Below, piece after piece: positions 32,395-44,160 of a stretch of DNA of 64,000 bases. The DNA lies in the NCBI RefSeq assembly GCF_050908995.1, contig NC_135118.1:3906001-3970000 (forward strand). Direction: 5' to 3'. Both the position numbers and the translations under genes were made by a program. The notes beneath the pieces are model-generated. The model did no database searches and was not told the DNA's origin. It worked only from the letters and a program-made list of their open reading frames with translations. Source of the stretch: Andrena cerasifolii (Eukaryota; Arthropoda; Insecta; Hymenoptera; Andrenidae). Positions within the stretch are counted from its first letter, which is position 1. Each line of letters begins with the position of its first letter.

Positions 32395-33350
32395 ATGGCA
32401 TGATGTATGGCCGTACATTATGTAAGCTTGGTGTTAGTAAGGGGGATGCATGGTACTGCGCATGTGGTGGTAGTGGACGATCGGTGATTGGTGAATGAAA
32501 GTGACATATCATTGATAAGAGGCATTGCCTCCTCTTTTATACGTTTTTATGGTTAAGTTTGTCGATGAGTTTGAAACGTTAATACGTAATTGCAACATTA
32601 TATTTTGGTCTCTTAAGACCTGGTAAAACTTATGCCACTCGTCAATTGAGGGGCTCATAATATGTAAGTACATATATATAAGTGATATATAAGTATACAT
32701 ATTTGGTGATCGTACTGATCACCAAGTAAAGAAAGGAAAGGAAATGAGCGAGGCTGTACTGATAGACCGTGCCTCAGACGCTGGGGTGGGTGGTACTTGG
32801 ACGGAACGAGTGAGAGAGCTTCGGGAGTGGAGCGCCGAGTGGCCCTCTGGTGGAGACGGCATGTCACCCGAGACCGCCGCATATTTTAATCATTGAGCTA
32901 TAAGAATACCTGGAGAGAGAACAGCAGTGGGAAGAAGTAGAGGCGACAGCGGTCCGAGGGAAATAGAAGATCACGGGTGAACCTTCTTCTTCCTATTATC
33001 CCTCTCAGTCTGTACTATCTGTGTTACGTATGTATTTTGTGTGCGCAGTAACTTCACTCACATGCACTATACATCCATAGCCTGTTGTAAGACAGAGATA
33101 GGTTCACCCGTTACATCCCTCTTTCTCGGACCGGTCGCCATTGCTCTGTTCTCTCTCCAGGTATTCTTACAGCTCAATGATTTTAATACACCCTATATAA
33201 ACATTCCGTTTCAAATAAAGCGCGACGCATGCGTACTACTCCGCCAATCAGAAGCTGTCCACCACGACTTCTCTCCTCCCGATCGACTGGCTCGACCCCC
33301 TCGTCGATGTTGGGACCATGAAGTAAGAGCACTCTTAATTCATGGTTGAG
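32395..33350. repeat. Long interspersed repeat, left copy (inverted partner at 43220-43690)
   Basis: The segments 32395-32700 and 33187-33350 match, in reverse orientation and reverse order, 43331-43690 and 43220-43330 on the other side of MED12 (shared blocks TTTTGGTCTCTTAAGACC-type and CGCATGCGTACTACTCCGCC). The left copy also contains extra sequence at 32705-32883 and an inserted element at 32890-33180. No protein is recognisable. Confidence 0.8.
32890..33180. mobile_element. 291-bp inverted-repeat element with TTTTAA duplication
   Basis: The ends TCATTGAGCTATAAGAATAC and GTATTCTTACAGCTCAATGA are inverted repeats, flanked by TTTTAA (32884-32889 and 33181-33186). The uninterrupted sequence ATATTTTAATACACCC is preserved in the partner repeat at about 43318-43330 on the opposite strand, confirming the insertion point. 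Further in, GTTCACCCG-type sequences continue the palindrome. Confidence 0.85.
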
Positions 33351-33379
33351 ACTGTGCTCCGTGCGTTTTATTCGTAAGG

Positions 33380-33660
33380 TGCAATTTCATGCTGACGCTC
33401 GACGCTCGTTTTGAGCGTTAAAACCAGTCACGTGATCGGCCCACGTGACTGTCAGCGTCGACGCTCGTTTTGAGCGTCAAAACGAATCACGTGACCGACG
33501 CTCAACCAATGAACGAGCGAGTCAGAGTGAACGAGCGTCCAGCGGAAAAGATAAACCGGGCTTAGCTTTTCCGCTTGATGCTGAAAGTCACGTGGACCGA
33601 TCACGTGACTGGTTTTCACGCTCAAAACGAGCGTCGAGCGTCAGCACGAAATCGCAGCTT
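33380..33660. mobile_element. Palindromic MITE (GCTGACGCTCGACGCTC ends), copy 1
   Basis: The left end GGTGCAATTTCATGCTGACG and right end CGTCAGCACGAAATCGCA are inverted. The interior has several CACGTGAC and GACGCTC units in both orientations, and one internal block (about 33430-33475) appears duplicated relative to copy 2 at 43037-43215. It is non-coding. Confidence 0.85.
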
Positions 33661-33748
33661 AAGCTTAGACCTGCGCCCCTACCGATTTGCGACCGATCTG
33701 CGCACCTCCCACGGATCTGACACGCGCGATTGGTCGCAGCGCTTTCCC

Positions 33749-33784
33749 TATCGATAGTGATTTCGATAGTGTCGGCTATCGATA
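33749..33784 (+). promoter_or_regulatory. Two TATCGATA motifs upstream of MED12
   Basis: TATCGATA occurs at 33749-33756 and 33777-33784, with a related TTCGATAG between. This is the DRE core that BEAF/DREF-type factors bind at Drosophila housekeeping promoters. The position, about 450 bp before the MED12 start codon and clear of the MITE on its left, fits a MED12 core promoter. Functional use in this species is inference. Confidence 0.4.
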
Positions 33785-34227
33785 GTTCTCCACCTCTAAT
33801 GTACAGATGTTTGGAGAAGAGAAGTTCACACTGTGAACTTCACAGTGCTATATGATAATATCGCTGTTGCAGTGTATCCCAAAGATGATGCGATGTCCAG
33901 GTACCTGTTCGGTTCATATTAATTTATTAAAATTCATACATAACTACACGATAATTCGAAGGATCGTCACTTGGACATGTGAAACTGTATTTTCAGGAAT
34001 CTCTTGATTTCAACAGTACCGCGCCACCTAGAAGCCTCCGTACGCGTAGCGGACCGTGTCGTAGCGTTACGGTTATAGTACGGTGTTGGGCAATTGTAAA
34101 TATGTCAACGACGAAGGTTATATCTGGAAAATGAGTCCTTAACACTAACAACGGTTCTATTCATTCTTTGCATAACGCCGAACGATGTCGTTAGCCGGCT
34201 GACAGCTTTTGATAATCTCCATATACC

Positions 34228-37200
34228 ATGATGGGAATATTGTATGAGAAACGGCCACTAAAACGACCCAGACTAGGGCCACCTGATGTCTATCCCCAGG
34301 AACCCAAACAAAAAGAGGACGAGCTCACATCTATAAACGTTAAGCATGGATTCGCCACGATGCCTCAGTTGTCGGATGAGTTCGGGACTGCGAGACATTG
34401 CAACGTCACTGCTGCCAAGGTGGGAGCCTACTTCAATGCGATCCTCGCAAAGAAGGAGGAGCTATCGACGATGCCGGATACAGGACGTAAAAGGCAGCAG
34501 ATCAACCCGAAGGATAATTTCTGGCCAGTAACCGCTAGGACAAAGAACGGCATCGAGGCTTGGTTCAAAGATTTGTCTGGTTGTAAGCCGTTGATAGCTC
34601 TCGCTAAGAAGGCCCCAAACTTCAATAAGAAAGAAGAAATATTTATGATGTTGTGCGAGTATCAAGTCCCGATGCTAAGGGCAGCCTGGTTTATTAAACT
34701 CAGCTCCGCCTATACAGTGGCAGTTTCTGAGGCCAAAATAAAGAAGCGGCAGTTGCCCGATCCGACTACAGGTAAATGAATGTATTACTTAATTTCACTC
34801 GTCGTGCTTTATTTAGACAATTTGTTACTGACTGTTTTATGCTTTGATTTATGCGTGGACATATATTTTTCCAACACAGTTTCTGATTCATACCCTTACT
34901 TTGAATATTATAGGCACAGTTATACATTGCATCGCATGTCCGTATATAATGAGGAGAATCTATATGATTTAGTAATTTATATTTCTCTGTTTCTTCGTTT
35001 AGAATGGACAGGAACGCTTATCAAATTTTTGAAGGATCAACTTTCTAAGCTGCAGGAGTATTACTATATAAATAGTCATGCGACAAGTAGCAGTAGTAAT
35101 AATGGTATAACAAATAATCCATGCAATGGCAATGGCTCTGGGAGTAGCAACAGCAGTAATAATAATGTTAATAATACTAACAGTAATAACGGAGTCGCTA
35201 ATAACCAACCAGCCACGCCAAATTCGAGTAATCAATCAGTATCTGGGAGTACCATGAACGAAGAGCATAAACTAGCTTTAAAACAATGGCATTATTGTGT
35301 ACAATTAGCAAAGTATATGTTCGAGGAGGGTCTATTGGATAGGCAGGAATTACTGCAATGGATTTTAGAACTATTAGACAAAATTAAGTCTTCCCCTTCG
35401 GAGGATGGTATATTGAAGCTGTTGTTGCCATTGGCGTTACAATATCTGGAGGAATTCGTGCAGTCCGAATTACTAGCTAGACGCTTGGCGTATCTGTGCT
35501 GCCGTAAATTGGCGCATATGTGCAGTAATATGGAAACCAATGGCAATCCGCAAAGTCCGTCCGTAAATAAAAGCGACGTTAATGGTGGGAAAGACACTGC
35601 CACTGCTAGTCAAACGACGAACCCATTAACTACTGCTTTTAATGACTATTTATCTTGTCCACATCATAGAGATGTGATATACAGCCTGTCGACGATAATA
35701 CAGGTGAGAATAACTTTTACTGGATATTTTCAAAGTCCGATGTAACGATAAAATTGCAGCAATGGTTGTAGCGATAGTTTGTTAATATAATGCGTAAATA
35801 TGCTGATTGTTGTCTAGGTTATTACATTAGAATGCCCAACGGCGTTGGTATGGAATAGCGTTGGCGAAGGAAAAGCCCCATCTGTGTTGAACGGTTCCCC
35901 TTTAGACTATTTGCCATGCCCACCGACAGCTCTGCCTTGTCCACCTGCGAGCACAACTAATCCTACGCTGAAGCAATTGAAGATTGCCCAGGAAAATATT
36001 CGTGCGAGGTCTCAAGCAGCCGAGGGGAAATGGTCGTGCGACAAATGGCAGCAAAGCAGCGCGGGCATAATGACAACTAAAGTGCTGGCTGCATTGGATG
36101 CGCTGGATCGGCACAGTTTCGATAGGATGGATTCTACCAATTCGTTGGACACCTTATACGCTAAGATATTCACGTCACCTCCAAAGGACAATGCTAACGA
36201 GCGAGATGCGAAAACAGAATATAACCCTCAGCAAGACTCCGCTGTGGTTGAGATTCTGTGCGAATGGGCTGTAAGCGCAGAACGATGGGGGGAGCACAGA
36301 GCGATGGCTGTAGCGAAACTGCTCGAGAAACGGCAAAGCGAGGTTACTGGGGAAACGAACGATAGTGATGATAAAGATAGCGTGTGTAGCAACGGAAATC
36401 CACCGGTGCTTCCGATCTTTCAGCCGTTGCTTATGAAGTTTTTGGACATGGACGCCCCGGTATTAGACAATACATCAGGTCAATCAAAAGTACAGTTCAC
36501 GAATTTGGTTCACTTATTTTCAGAATTAATTAGACACGATGTGTTTTCACACGATGCGTACATGTGTACGCTTATCTCCAGGGGCGATCTTATACAAGGT
36601 ACAGTGGATTGATATTTTACCCGCTATTGATATTTAGCTGGAGAATATTCCTCTACGTTTGCGAGGCATTCCTTTAATTTTGAAGATATTGAATTTTTTT
36701 TCGATTTATGTAGGTCCTGCAGCCAGCAAGCCTGGAACGCCAAGCAATCGAGAACCAATCGATGAAGATAGCCTGTTTCCAGGAATGGACTTGAAACCAG
36801 CCAAATTAGAAGTACCGGATCATGGAAGAACAATGGATTACGATGACAGTAAAATTGACGACGACTTGGACAAGCTACTGCAACATATCAAAGAAGATCA
36901 ACAGAACAGCATGGACGCTCCTGACAGTCCGAAGGAAGACGCACTAGCTGGGCATGGGACTCAAGAAGGGCTAGATTCCAAAATGCCATCGAGCCACAGT
37001 AGACATTTACTGTATACGACGCACTTCCCATTGCCACAAGTAATTATCGGAACTTACCTATTTCTTTGCGAACTGTATAAACGCGAGCACACACTGAAAG
37101 ATCATAAATATTGTGTTTGAAGGATGAAACGTGTAGCCAACATGACTGTAATCAACGACATGTACTCCTTTACGGAGTAGGACGCGTTAGAGACGATGCC

Positions 37201-40200
37201 AGGCATATCGTTAAGAAAATGACCAAGGAAGTGTGCAAGTTGTTCGGCAAGAAGTTTAGCATTGATGTTGCAGAGGGTGGAAAAGTGAAGAAACATTCCC
37301 GTAGTGAGTTCAACTTTGAAGCGATCACCTTGAAGTTCCAAAATCTGAGCTACTTCGATCAGCATGTGGTGACATGGCAGTGCGCCACGCAAGTCATCGA
37401 AATGCTCAACACATTCGCCTTAGCTGGATCGTCGTACTTACCAGTGCAGGAACACGTGGCATTTCTTTTCGACTTGATGGAGCTAGCACTGAACATATAT
37501 GGCCTGATAGATGTTTGCATCCAAATCCTCAAGGAGCTACCAGAGGTTGAAGCGCAGTTGACAGCCAGAAATAGTCAACTCGTTAGAAGTTATACGACAA
37601 GCTTAAGTCTGTATGTTGTAGGTGTATTAAGGAGATATCATTGTTGTTTATTGTGTGAGTATCGTTATATTACGTTTCGCAGATAAAAATCGTAAACAAG
37701 AACTATGCCTATCGTTATTCTTTTAGTGTCTCCAGAGCAAACAACAGCAGTATTTGATTTACTTTGTAAGGTAGTGAAACATGTGTCGAACCCTAGCGAT
37801 TGTAGTTCTGCTGAGCGATGCGTGCTAGCACATCTGTACGATTTATATTCTTCCTGTTCCCTTTTGAAGACCAAGCCACACGGAGTGGAAGCGTTCAGTA
37901 ATGCTTACCCAAAGATTCGAACAGCTCTTTATAGCACGCTGCAACCGACCACTTCAAGCCACGTTTACAATTCACAATTCATGGTGGACGTTTTCACTAG
38001 CCCAAGACGTGGTGGAAAAATCGAACCCCAATGGGCCAGGCAGTTAAATGAGACGCCAGCGAATCGCTACAGTTTCGTTTGCAACGCGATCGTTGCCGTT
38101 TGCAGCGAGACTGACAACGATAAACTGAACGATATCGCGATAACTTGCGCCGAATTAACGGCCTGCTGCAATGCACTGAACGCAGAATGGCTTGGAGTCC
38201 TTATGGCCCTCTGTTGTTCCTCCAATAGCTCGGCTTTTTACATTGATGTTCTGAACCAAGTGGACGTGCAGGACTTGAGTATACATAATTCATTAGCTGT
38301 GTTCACATCAATTCTGATCGGTAAATATCTTGGAATCAAATTTTATTCAACGTACAGAGTGTATACTTTTTATTTGTAACAGCATTTCATGTTCGCAGCA
38401 AGACATTGCTTTTCTCTGGAGGACTTTGTTGTGCATATAGCATTGCCGTCGTTAGTGAAAGCTTGCAACGAGGGTCGCGGAGACGCGGATATGGAGGCTG
38501 AGGCTGGGGCACGTTTAACATGCCATTTACTTCTGCGATTATTCAAGACAGTTGAATGCCCTCAACCAGCATTGTACTCTGTCAGCACGAGCCCTCACCC
38601 TCTGCCAAACGGAAACTCCAGGGGCTACAGTATCAAGTTAAGTTGCGACAGACATCTACTGGCAGCTGCTCACAACAACATCAGAGTCGGCCCAGTGTTG
38701 GCAGTGCTCAAGGCCATACTTGTAGTCGCCGATGCAACTGCTGGTAAACAACCATCGAAGAAGCCAGACGTGCCAATGAATCATTCGAGCAAATCTGGCG
38801 GACCAGCCAGTGTTGGAGTTGGTGTCGGCGTCAGTACTAGTGGACCTAGCGAATTGTCTATTAGTCACATTTTGGGCACTAGTGACATTCTAGGAGGCGG
38901 GGATGACTTGGGGCCAGATTTGGCAATGTCTTCATCTAGCAGCAGTGCTGGAATGACTACGGAGAATGTCAAAGGGCTATCAGACTTTGCGCAGCATGTT
39001 CTGAGGCAGATTTGTAGTCAAGAGTGGGTGCTGGAGAGATGTTTGCAAAATCCAGAAGAACTGTGTCACCCCGATATGCTACTGGACAACATGTTGACAC
39101 CTCGTCAGGCTCAACGATTGCTGCACATGATTTGCTATCCAGACACTTCTATCGATGCATTCATTGACCAGAAGACTCACATAACTAATATCTTGGAGAA
39201 TCTGGAGCAATGGAGTCTGAGGATGTCCTGGCTCGACTTGCAGCTTATGTATAAGCAGTTTTCCCCAGGATCGAGTGATCTTTCTCAGTGGTTGGATACA
39301 GTTGCCAAAGCTGCAATCGATGTGTTTCAATTAAACACTATGTCCAGTAAACCGGACAAACGGTCTGGCTCCATATGGCTGGTGGCACCACTCGTTTCGA
39401 AATTGCCAAGTGCAGTGCAAGGCCGAGTTCTGAAGGTGGCTGGACAAGTTTTGGAGTCTGGTAACTGGTCGAAAACCGCAACAGGTCGTGAAAGAGGTAG
39501 ATCCAAGTCACCATCGCTCTTCAATCATCAGCCATTCCTCTCGCTGGTGCTCACTTGCCTGAAAGGCCAAGACGATCAAAGGGAAGGTCTACTGATGTCA
39601 CTGCATTCTCAGTTGTCGCAATTCTTAAATATCAGCAAAGAGGAGAAAAATTCTGCGACTGAAGACCCTAAAACTAGAGAGGTGTTACAGGATGCACTGC
39701 AATTAAGATTCAGTCTTGTCGGTGGTGTATTCGATACGATACAAAGGAATACAACTGCTACTACAGACTGGGCAATACTGCTGGTTCAGCTGGTCAGCTA
39801 TGGTGTTATAGATCTAAATAACAACGCCGAATTATTTACCACTGTCATAGATATGCTGGCGACCCTGATACACTCCACCTTAGTTTCCGATTCGCAATCC
39901 GAGAAAGATGAGAATAAGAAGCATTATCAAAATCTGATGAAGAAATTGAAGAAGGAACTTGGCGATAGAAATTCTCCAAGCATCCGATATGTCAGACAAT
40001 TGTTGCCATTACCAAAACTGACGATGGAAGTGATTACATGCGAGCCAGTTGGATGTTTGACAGACACGAAGGGCAACAAGATAGCTGGCTTTGATAGCAT
40101 CGATAAAAAGCAAGTAAGTTAAAAAACATTTTGCTACAATTAATGATTAAGAAACTCGTATTAAAATGCAATTTATTAGGGTCTACAAGTGTGCGATTCA

Positions 40201-42569
40201 CAAAGAGTATCTGCATGGGAAGTACTAGAAGGGCACAAAAATCCAGCGCCAATTTCCTGGGCCTGGTTCAGAGCGGTCAAATTGGAACGTAAACCCCTAA
40301 CGTACCAAAACGCCCATAAACTTTTACGATATCACACTCACAGCCAAATTAGAATACCTAGCCACTACTTGGATCCACCGCCACTGCCGCCGGAAGATTT
40401 AGAGCCGGATAAAAAGGAATCCGAGCCTGGCAAGGCTGATACGCCGATGAGTATCGATTCTCCTGGAAGAGTACCAGGTAGTGTTGGTGGCAGTGGAATT
40501 GGCAGTACTGTAACTAATGGCAAAGGAAAAGCTATGAAAACTCGGAGGCACAGAAGGAACAAAGCCGCTACACCTACCACACCTGTATCACAGCAAATTC
40601 AGGTTTGTTTAAATTTCAACGTTTTGGATTCGGAGCGTATCTTTCTTCTTCTTCGCTCTTCTGAAATGGCTCTTGTGTGTTGTGCAGCAAACGCAGCAAA
40701 ACCAACTACAACAGATAGCATTCGGAAACCAGCAAGTACCTGTCAGCCAGCAACCTGGAATGTTCACCAGTCAGCCAGCACAGCATCAGCAGCAATGGTA
40801 CGCCAACCAGCAAACTCACACACCAGCTCAACAATACGGATATGGTCAGCAATTACCACCAGCTCCGGTTGGGCAAAGATATGACAGACCAGGCATGAAC
40901 AACCAGTCGAAACAGGCACTTTCACATATGTTACGCTTACGATTACCCTCGAATCAATTAATGGGCGCTCAACAACAACCAACTGCTGCACCTGTTGGTG
41001 GTCCGGGAGCTTTCCAAGGAATGCAGAGACAACAGTTCATTCGGCAACAGCTGAGAGCTCAGCATGGGGCTCCGAACATGAACCCACAACAGGGAATGTT
41101 TGCATCGCAGCAGCAACAGCAGCAACAGCCGCAGCAACAGGGAATTTACACTGGGATGCAGCAAGGTAATCATAAATAGTTATTTAACATCCTAAACAGA
41201 TAGAGCTTTGAAATTATGTTTGTCTCATTCCGATCACAGGAATGAATCAAAATTATGCAGGATACGGAGGTCAACAAATGATTCCACAACAGCAACCGCA
41301 ACAGCAGCAGCAACAGGCACCTCAACAAGCGCAACAACAACAGCAACTGCTGCAGCAGCAGCAGCAACAGCAAGGTTTGATAAATCAGCAGCAGAACATG
41401 ATGTTCTCAAATCAGCAACAAATGATGGGGCCTCAAAGGGGGCAGGAATATATACCACAACAGCGTATGCAACCTGGAGTTACCAGGCCGCCATACCTTC
41501 AGGTACTGTTCGAACAAAGAAGTAGACAAAGCGACAGAGTTTTTAGTCTATAGTTTGATTTTCAGGAGTTGAGACCTGAGGCGGGTCCGTCGGACGGACC
41601 GTGGTTTAAGGAGGAACGCGGCACGCAATTCGTAGCGTACCATTGGTTCCTCCTTAGGCCACGGTCCGTCCGATGGACCTGCCTCAGGTCTCAACTCTCG
41701 AATATCAAAGTATAATAGAAACAACATTACTGAATAAATATGACGTGTTTGTTTCTCCGTGTTTTCAGGCTCCAAATGTTACAATGAATACAATGGGTCC
41801 AATGGGAGGGGGAGTACAAAATCAACCAGCACCACCATATAGACAAACTAGTGGAAAGCCTGGCACAGTTGGAGTGACAGGAGTAGGCACTGCTAGTGTT
41901 GGTTTGCAGCAAAATCAACAATTCCAACAGGTAAGGTGTATTTCTTTGTAGTTATGAAACAAACTACATGGCACGTTGTATTCAAACACTTTGGGATATG
42001 GTCGAATCCTGTATCAATACCCCGAAGACACAGAAACAGTGCGTCTGAGTATAATCAAATCCTAATAACAAACATATGTTAGAAATCTTTCCTGCTCGTT
42101 TGCACACACAACATATATTTTATACATTCGACAAAGTTTGAATATCACTTGCAAGTGATTTGATCGGCTCCCATGCGTATGGTAAGTTTTCGAACCTTGC
42201 ATATGTATATTCGTTGCAGGATTTCGAACCCAATCTAATGTTACTAAGTATCGTATTTTAAAAATACGAGAAATCTAACATTTGTTTTTATGAGTACAAT
42301 TTCATGTATACACTGAAACATATATTTTACATAAATAATTGTGGTCATTCTAATTATAGCAGCAGGTGATAAATCAGCAGCGTATGAAACAACAGATGCT
42401 TGCAATGCAGCAACAGCAACAAGCACAGCAATTGCAGCAAGCGCAACAACAACAACAGCAACAAGGGAATGCTAGTGGACAACAGCCAACTCCTCAATTG
42501 GTGACGCATTTACAACGGCACTTGAGCCAACCGCCACAACATTATCAACATCAACCTCCGCCTTATTAG
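34228..42569 (+). CDS. MED12: Mediator of RNA polymerase II transcription subunit 12 (kohtalo)
   Basis: MED12 activates cyclin C-CDK8 in the Mediator kinase module and links it to MED13, controlling signal-dependent transcription. Exons: 34228-34771, 35003-35703, 35818-36598, 36714-37039, 37123-37654, 37727-38320, 38399-40113, 40180-40602, 40688-41165, 41240-41502, 41769-41930, 42360-42569; in phase, 2242 aa. The N-terminus EKRPLKRPRLGPPDVYPQEP with the following KQKEDEL is the conserved kinase-activating segment. Then come LCEWAVSAERWGEHRAMAVA, the LCEWAV domain, PANRYSFVCNA, and LITCEP/DTKGNKIAGFDSI-type sequence as in animal orthologues. Residues about 207-263 are an Asn/Ser/Gly-rich insert. 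From about residue 1873 the C-terminus is Gln-rich, with several CAG/CAA runs. Candidate poly(A) signals AATAAA lie at 42845-42850 and 42989-42994. Confidence 0.97.
41566..41702. mobile_element. Inverted-repeat element in MED12 intron 10
   Basis: The arms GAGTTGAGACCTGAGGCGGG and CCTGCCTCAGGTCTCAACTC enclose a second paired segment GGTCCGTCGGACGGACCGTG / CACGGTCCGTCCGATGGACC. About 137 bp in all, it is non-coding and could form a stable hairpin in the pre-mRNA. The same family, interrupted, lies inside the element at 27679-29168. Confidence 0.88.
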
Positions 42570-43036
42570 TAATTTAAAATGTATATAATTAATTGATATG
42601 CTGTATAAATACAATTTACAATGAAGCGTGTAAATCTGGCTTGCAAGAGTTTACATAACTTAATTCGCAGTATGAATGTGTATAGTTAGTGTGCCATGGC
42701 AAAGGTAATGAAATGAGAATAATTTTAAAACGACATTGGAAACTAAATTACTCCGTTTCTGTGCTTTCATCATGGAATATATAGTGATTTAATTAAACTG
42801 ATGATTTGTTCAAAAGATTTTATAGTTTCTATGCTTGAAAGCACAATAAATTGAAGAACGAGTTTTGTTTTACAGGATTAGTGGTAAAACGTTACGAAGA
42901 AGGAAATATAATTGATTAATTCAAAATGTCTTTTAATTTAAACAAAATGACCTATCTACAGAATCGATGTTTAAAAGAAAGTTTATTCAATAAAATTCAG
43001 TGTTTCTGAATGCACAAAACATCAAATCGAAGCTAT

Positions 43037-43215
43037 GAAGGTGCAATCTCATGCTGACGCTCGACGCTCAATTTGAGCGTCAAAACCAATCACGTGACCG
43101 GCGCTCAACCAGTTTAGCTTTCCCGCTTGTTGCTGAAAGTCATGTGGACCGATCACGTGATTGATTTTGACGCTCAAAACGAGCGTTGAGCGTCAGCATG
43201 AAATTGCACCTTAAG
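43037..43215. mobile_element. Palindromic MITE (GCTGACGCTCGACGCTC ends), copy 2
   Basis: The ends GGTGCAATCTCATGCTGACG and CGTCAGCATGAAATTGCACC are inverted. The interior is CACGTGAC/GACGCTC-rich, as in copy 1 at 33380-33660, but shorter and without the internal duplication. It lies directly beside the interspersed repeat 43220-43690, as copy 1 lies beside 32395-33350. Confidence 0.88.
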
Positions 43216-43219
43216 AATT

Positions 43220-43690
43220 GAATGGACGGAGCACAAGGTCTCAACATGGACGGCTTGTGATTGGCGGAGTAGTACGCATGCGTTGCGCTTTATTTGAAAA
43301 GGAATGCTTATATAGGGTGTATTAAAATATGCTTATATGCATAAAACTATACATATATATGTATACTTATATATTACTTATATATATGTACTTACATATG
43401 AGCTCCTCAATTGACGAGTGGCATAAGTTTTACCAAGTCTTAAGAGACCAAAATATAATGTTGCAATTACGTATTAACGTTTCAAACTCAACGACAAACT
43501 TAACCATAAAATATATAAAAAAGCCAATGACTCTTGTCAATGATATGTCACTTTCATTAACCAATCACCGATCGTCCACCACCACATGCGCAGTATCATG
43601 CACCCCCATTACAGACGCGAGCTTAGGCCCCGCAGCTTTGTGCTCCGTCCATTTAATTCTTAGATGCATGGCGTCACCATGAAATCGCAC
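43220..43690. repeat. Long interspersed repeat, right copy (inverted partner at 32395-33350)
   Basis: It is the inverted counterpart of the repeat upstream of MED12 and lacks the 291-bp insertion found there, so it shows the ancestral junction GGGTGTATTAAAAT. A 117-aa open frame across it is not recognised as a protein. Confidence 0.78.
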
Positions 43691-43964
43691 CTTTAGGCAG
43701 TGGTGGTTTTACTAAGTTACATCGAATTTACTTATTGCATTGAATTTTACTGCACAATATTTTAAATTACTTTAAAAAGAAAGATTGAAATGTAATTATA
43801 AAAATTATAAATAATTTAAATTTTTGTAGTAAAATTCATATCCTTGGTGTGGAAAAGATACTCGAATTTTTACATATATCAACATGGATTCTGAAGAAAT
43901 TGATAAAACTTTAGCAGATTATTTCTTTGGATGTAACATTCCATTTAAGTATTATCCCACACAG

Positions 43965-44160
43965 CACACAGGCGCCTTAAAGGCGCCGTGAGTGTCCCAC
44001 GAGCGGCTTATGAGGGTCCAATATGCGCCTTCTGAGCGCCTGATGTTACCAAACGGGGCGCCTTAAAGGCGCCTGAATTGGGACTGATATGCGCCTTAAA
44101 GACGCCTGCAGCAGGCGTCTAAAAGGCGCATGGAACTGGTGCCTAAAAGACGCCTGGAAC
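43965..44160. repeat. Cluster of GGCGCC-type palindromes
   Basis: The motif GGCGCCTTAAAGGCGCC or close variants (AGGCGCC, GCGCCTTAAAGACGCC, GGCGTCTAAAAGGCGC, GCCTAAAAGACGCC) occurs at least six times in 200 bases. The spacers between them are irregular. No coding frame and no clear terminal repeats were found. Confidence 0.8.

Larger units (their letters stand above)
30176..34227. other. Repeat-rich gap between KIF4 and MED12
   Basis: The two genes diverge from this 4-kb gap. It holds a foldback element (about 30290-30705), a hairpin MITE (32149-32309), a larger repeat with a nested insert (32395-33350) and a palindromic repeat (33380-33660). The segments 30710-31840 and 33790-34227 contain no recognised gene. 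They may include non-coding 5' exons of KIF4 and MED12. Confidence 0.55.

Noticed and set aside
32509..32882. Short frames (MYTYISL..., MRRSRVT...) as genes
   Set aside because: They fall in the interspersed repeat present on both sides of MED12 and have no recognisable domain.
41170..41458. Leu-rich and Ala/Val-rich open frames antisense to MED12
   Set aside because: They are the reverse reading of CAG/CAA glutamine tracts.
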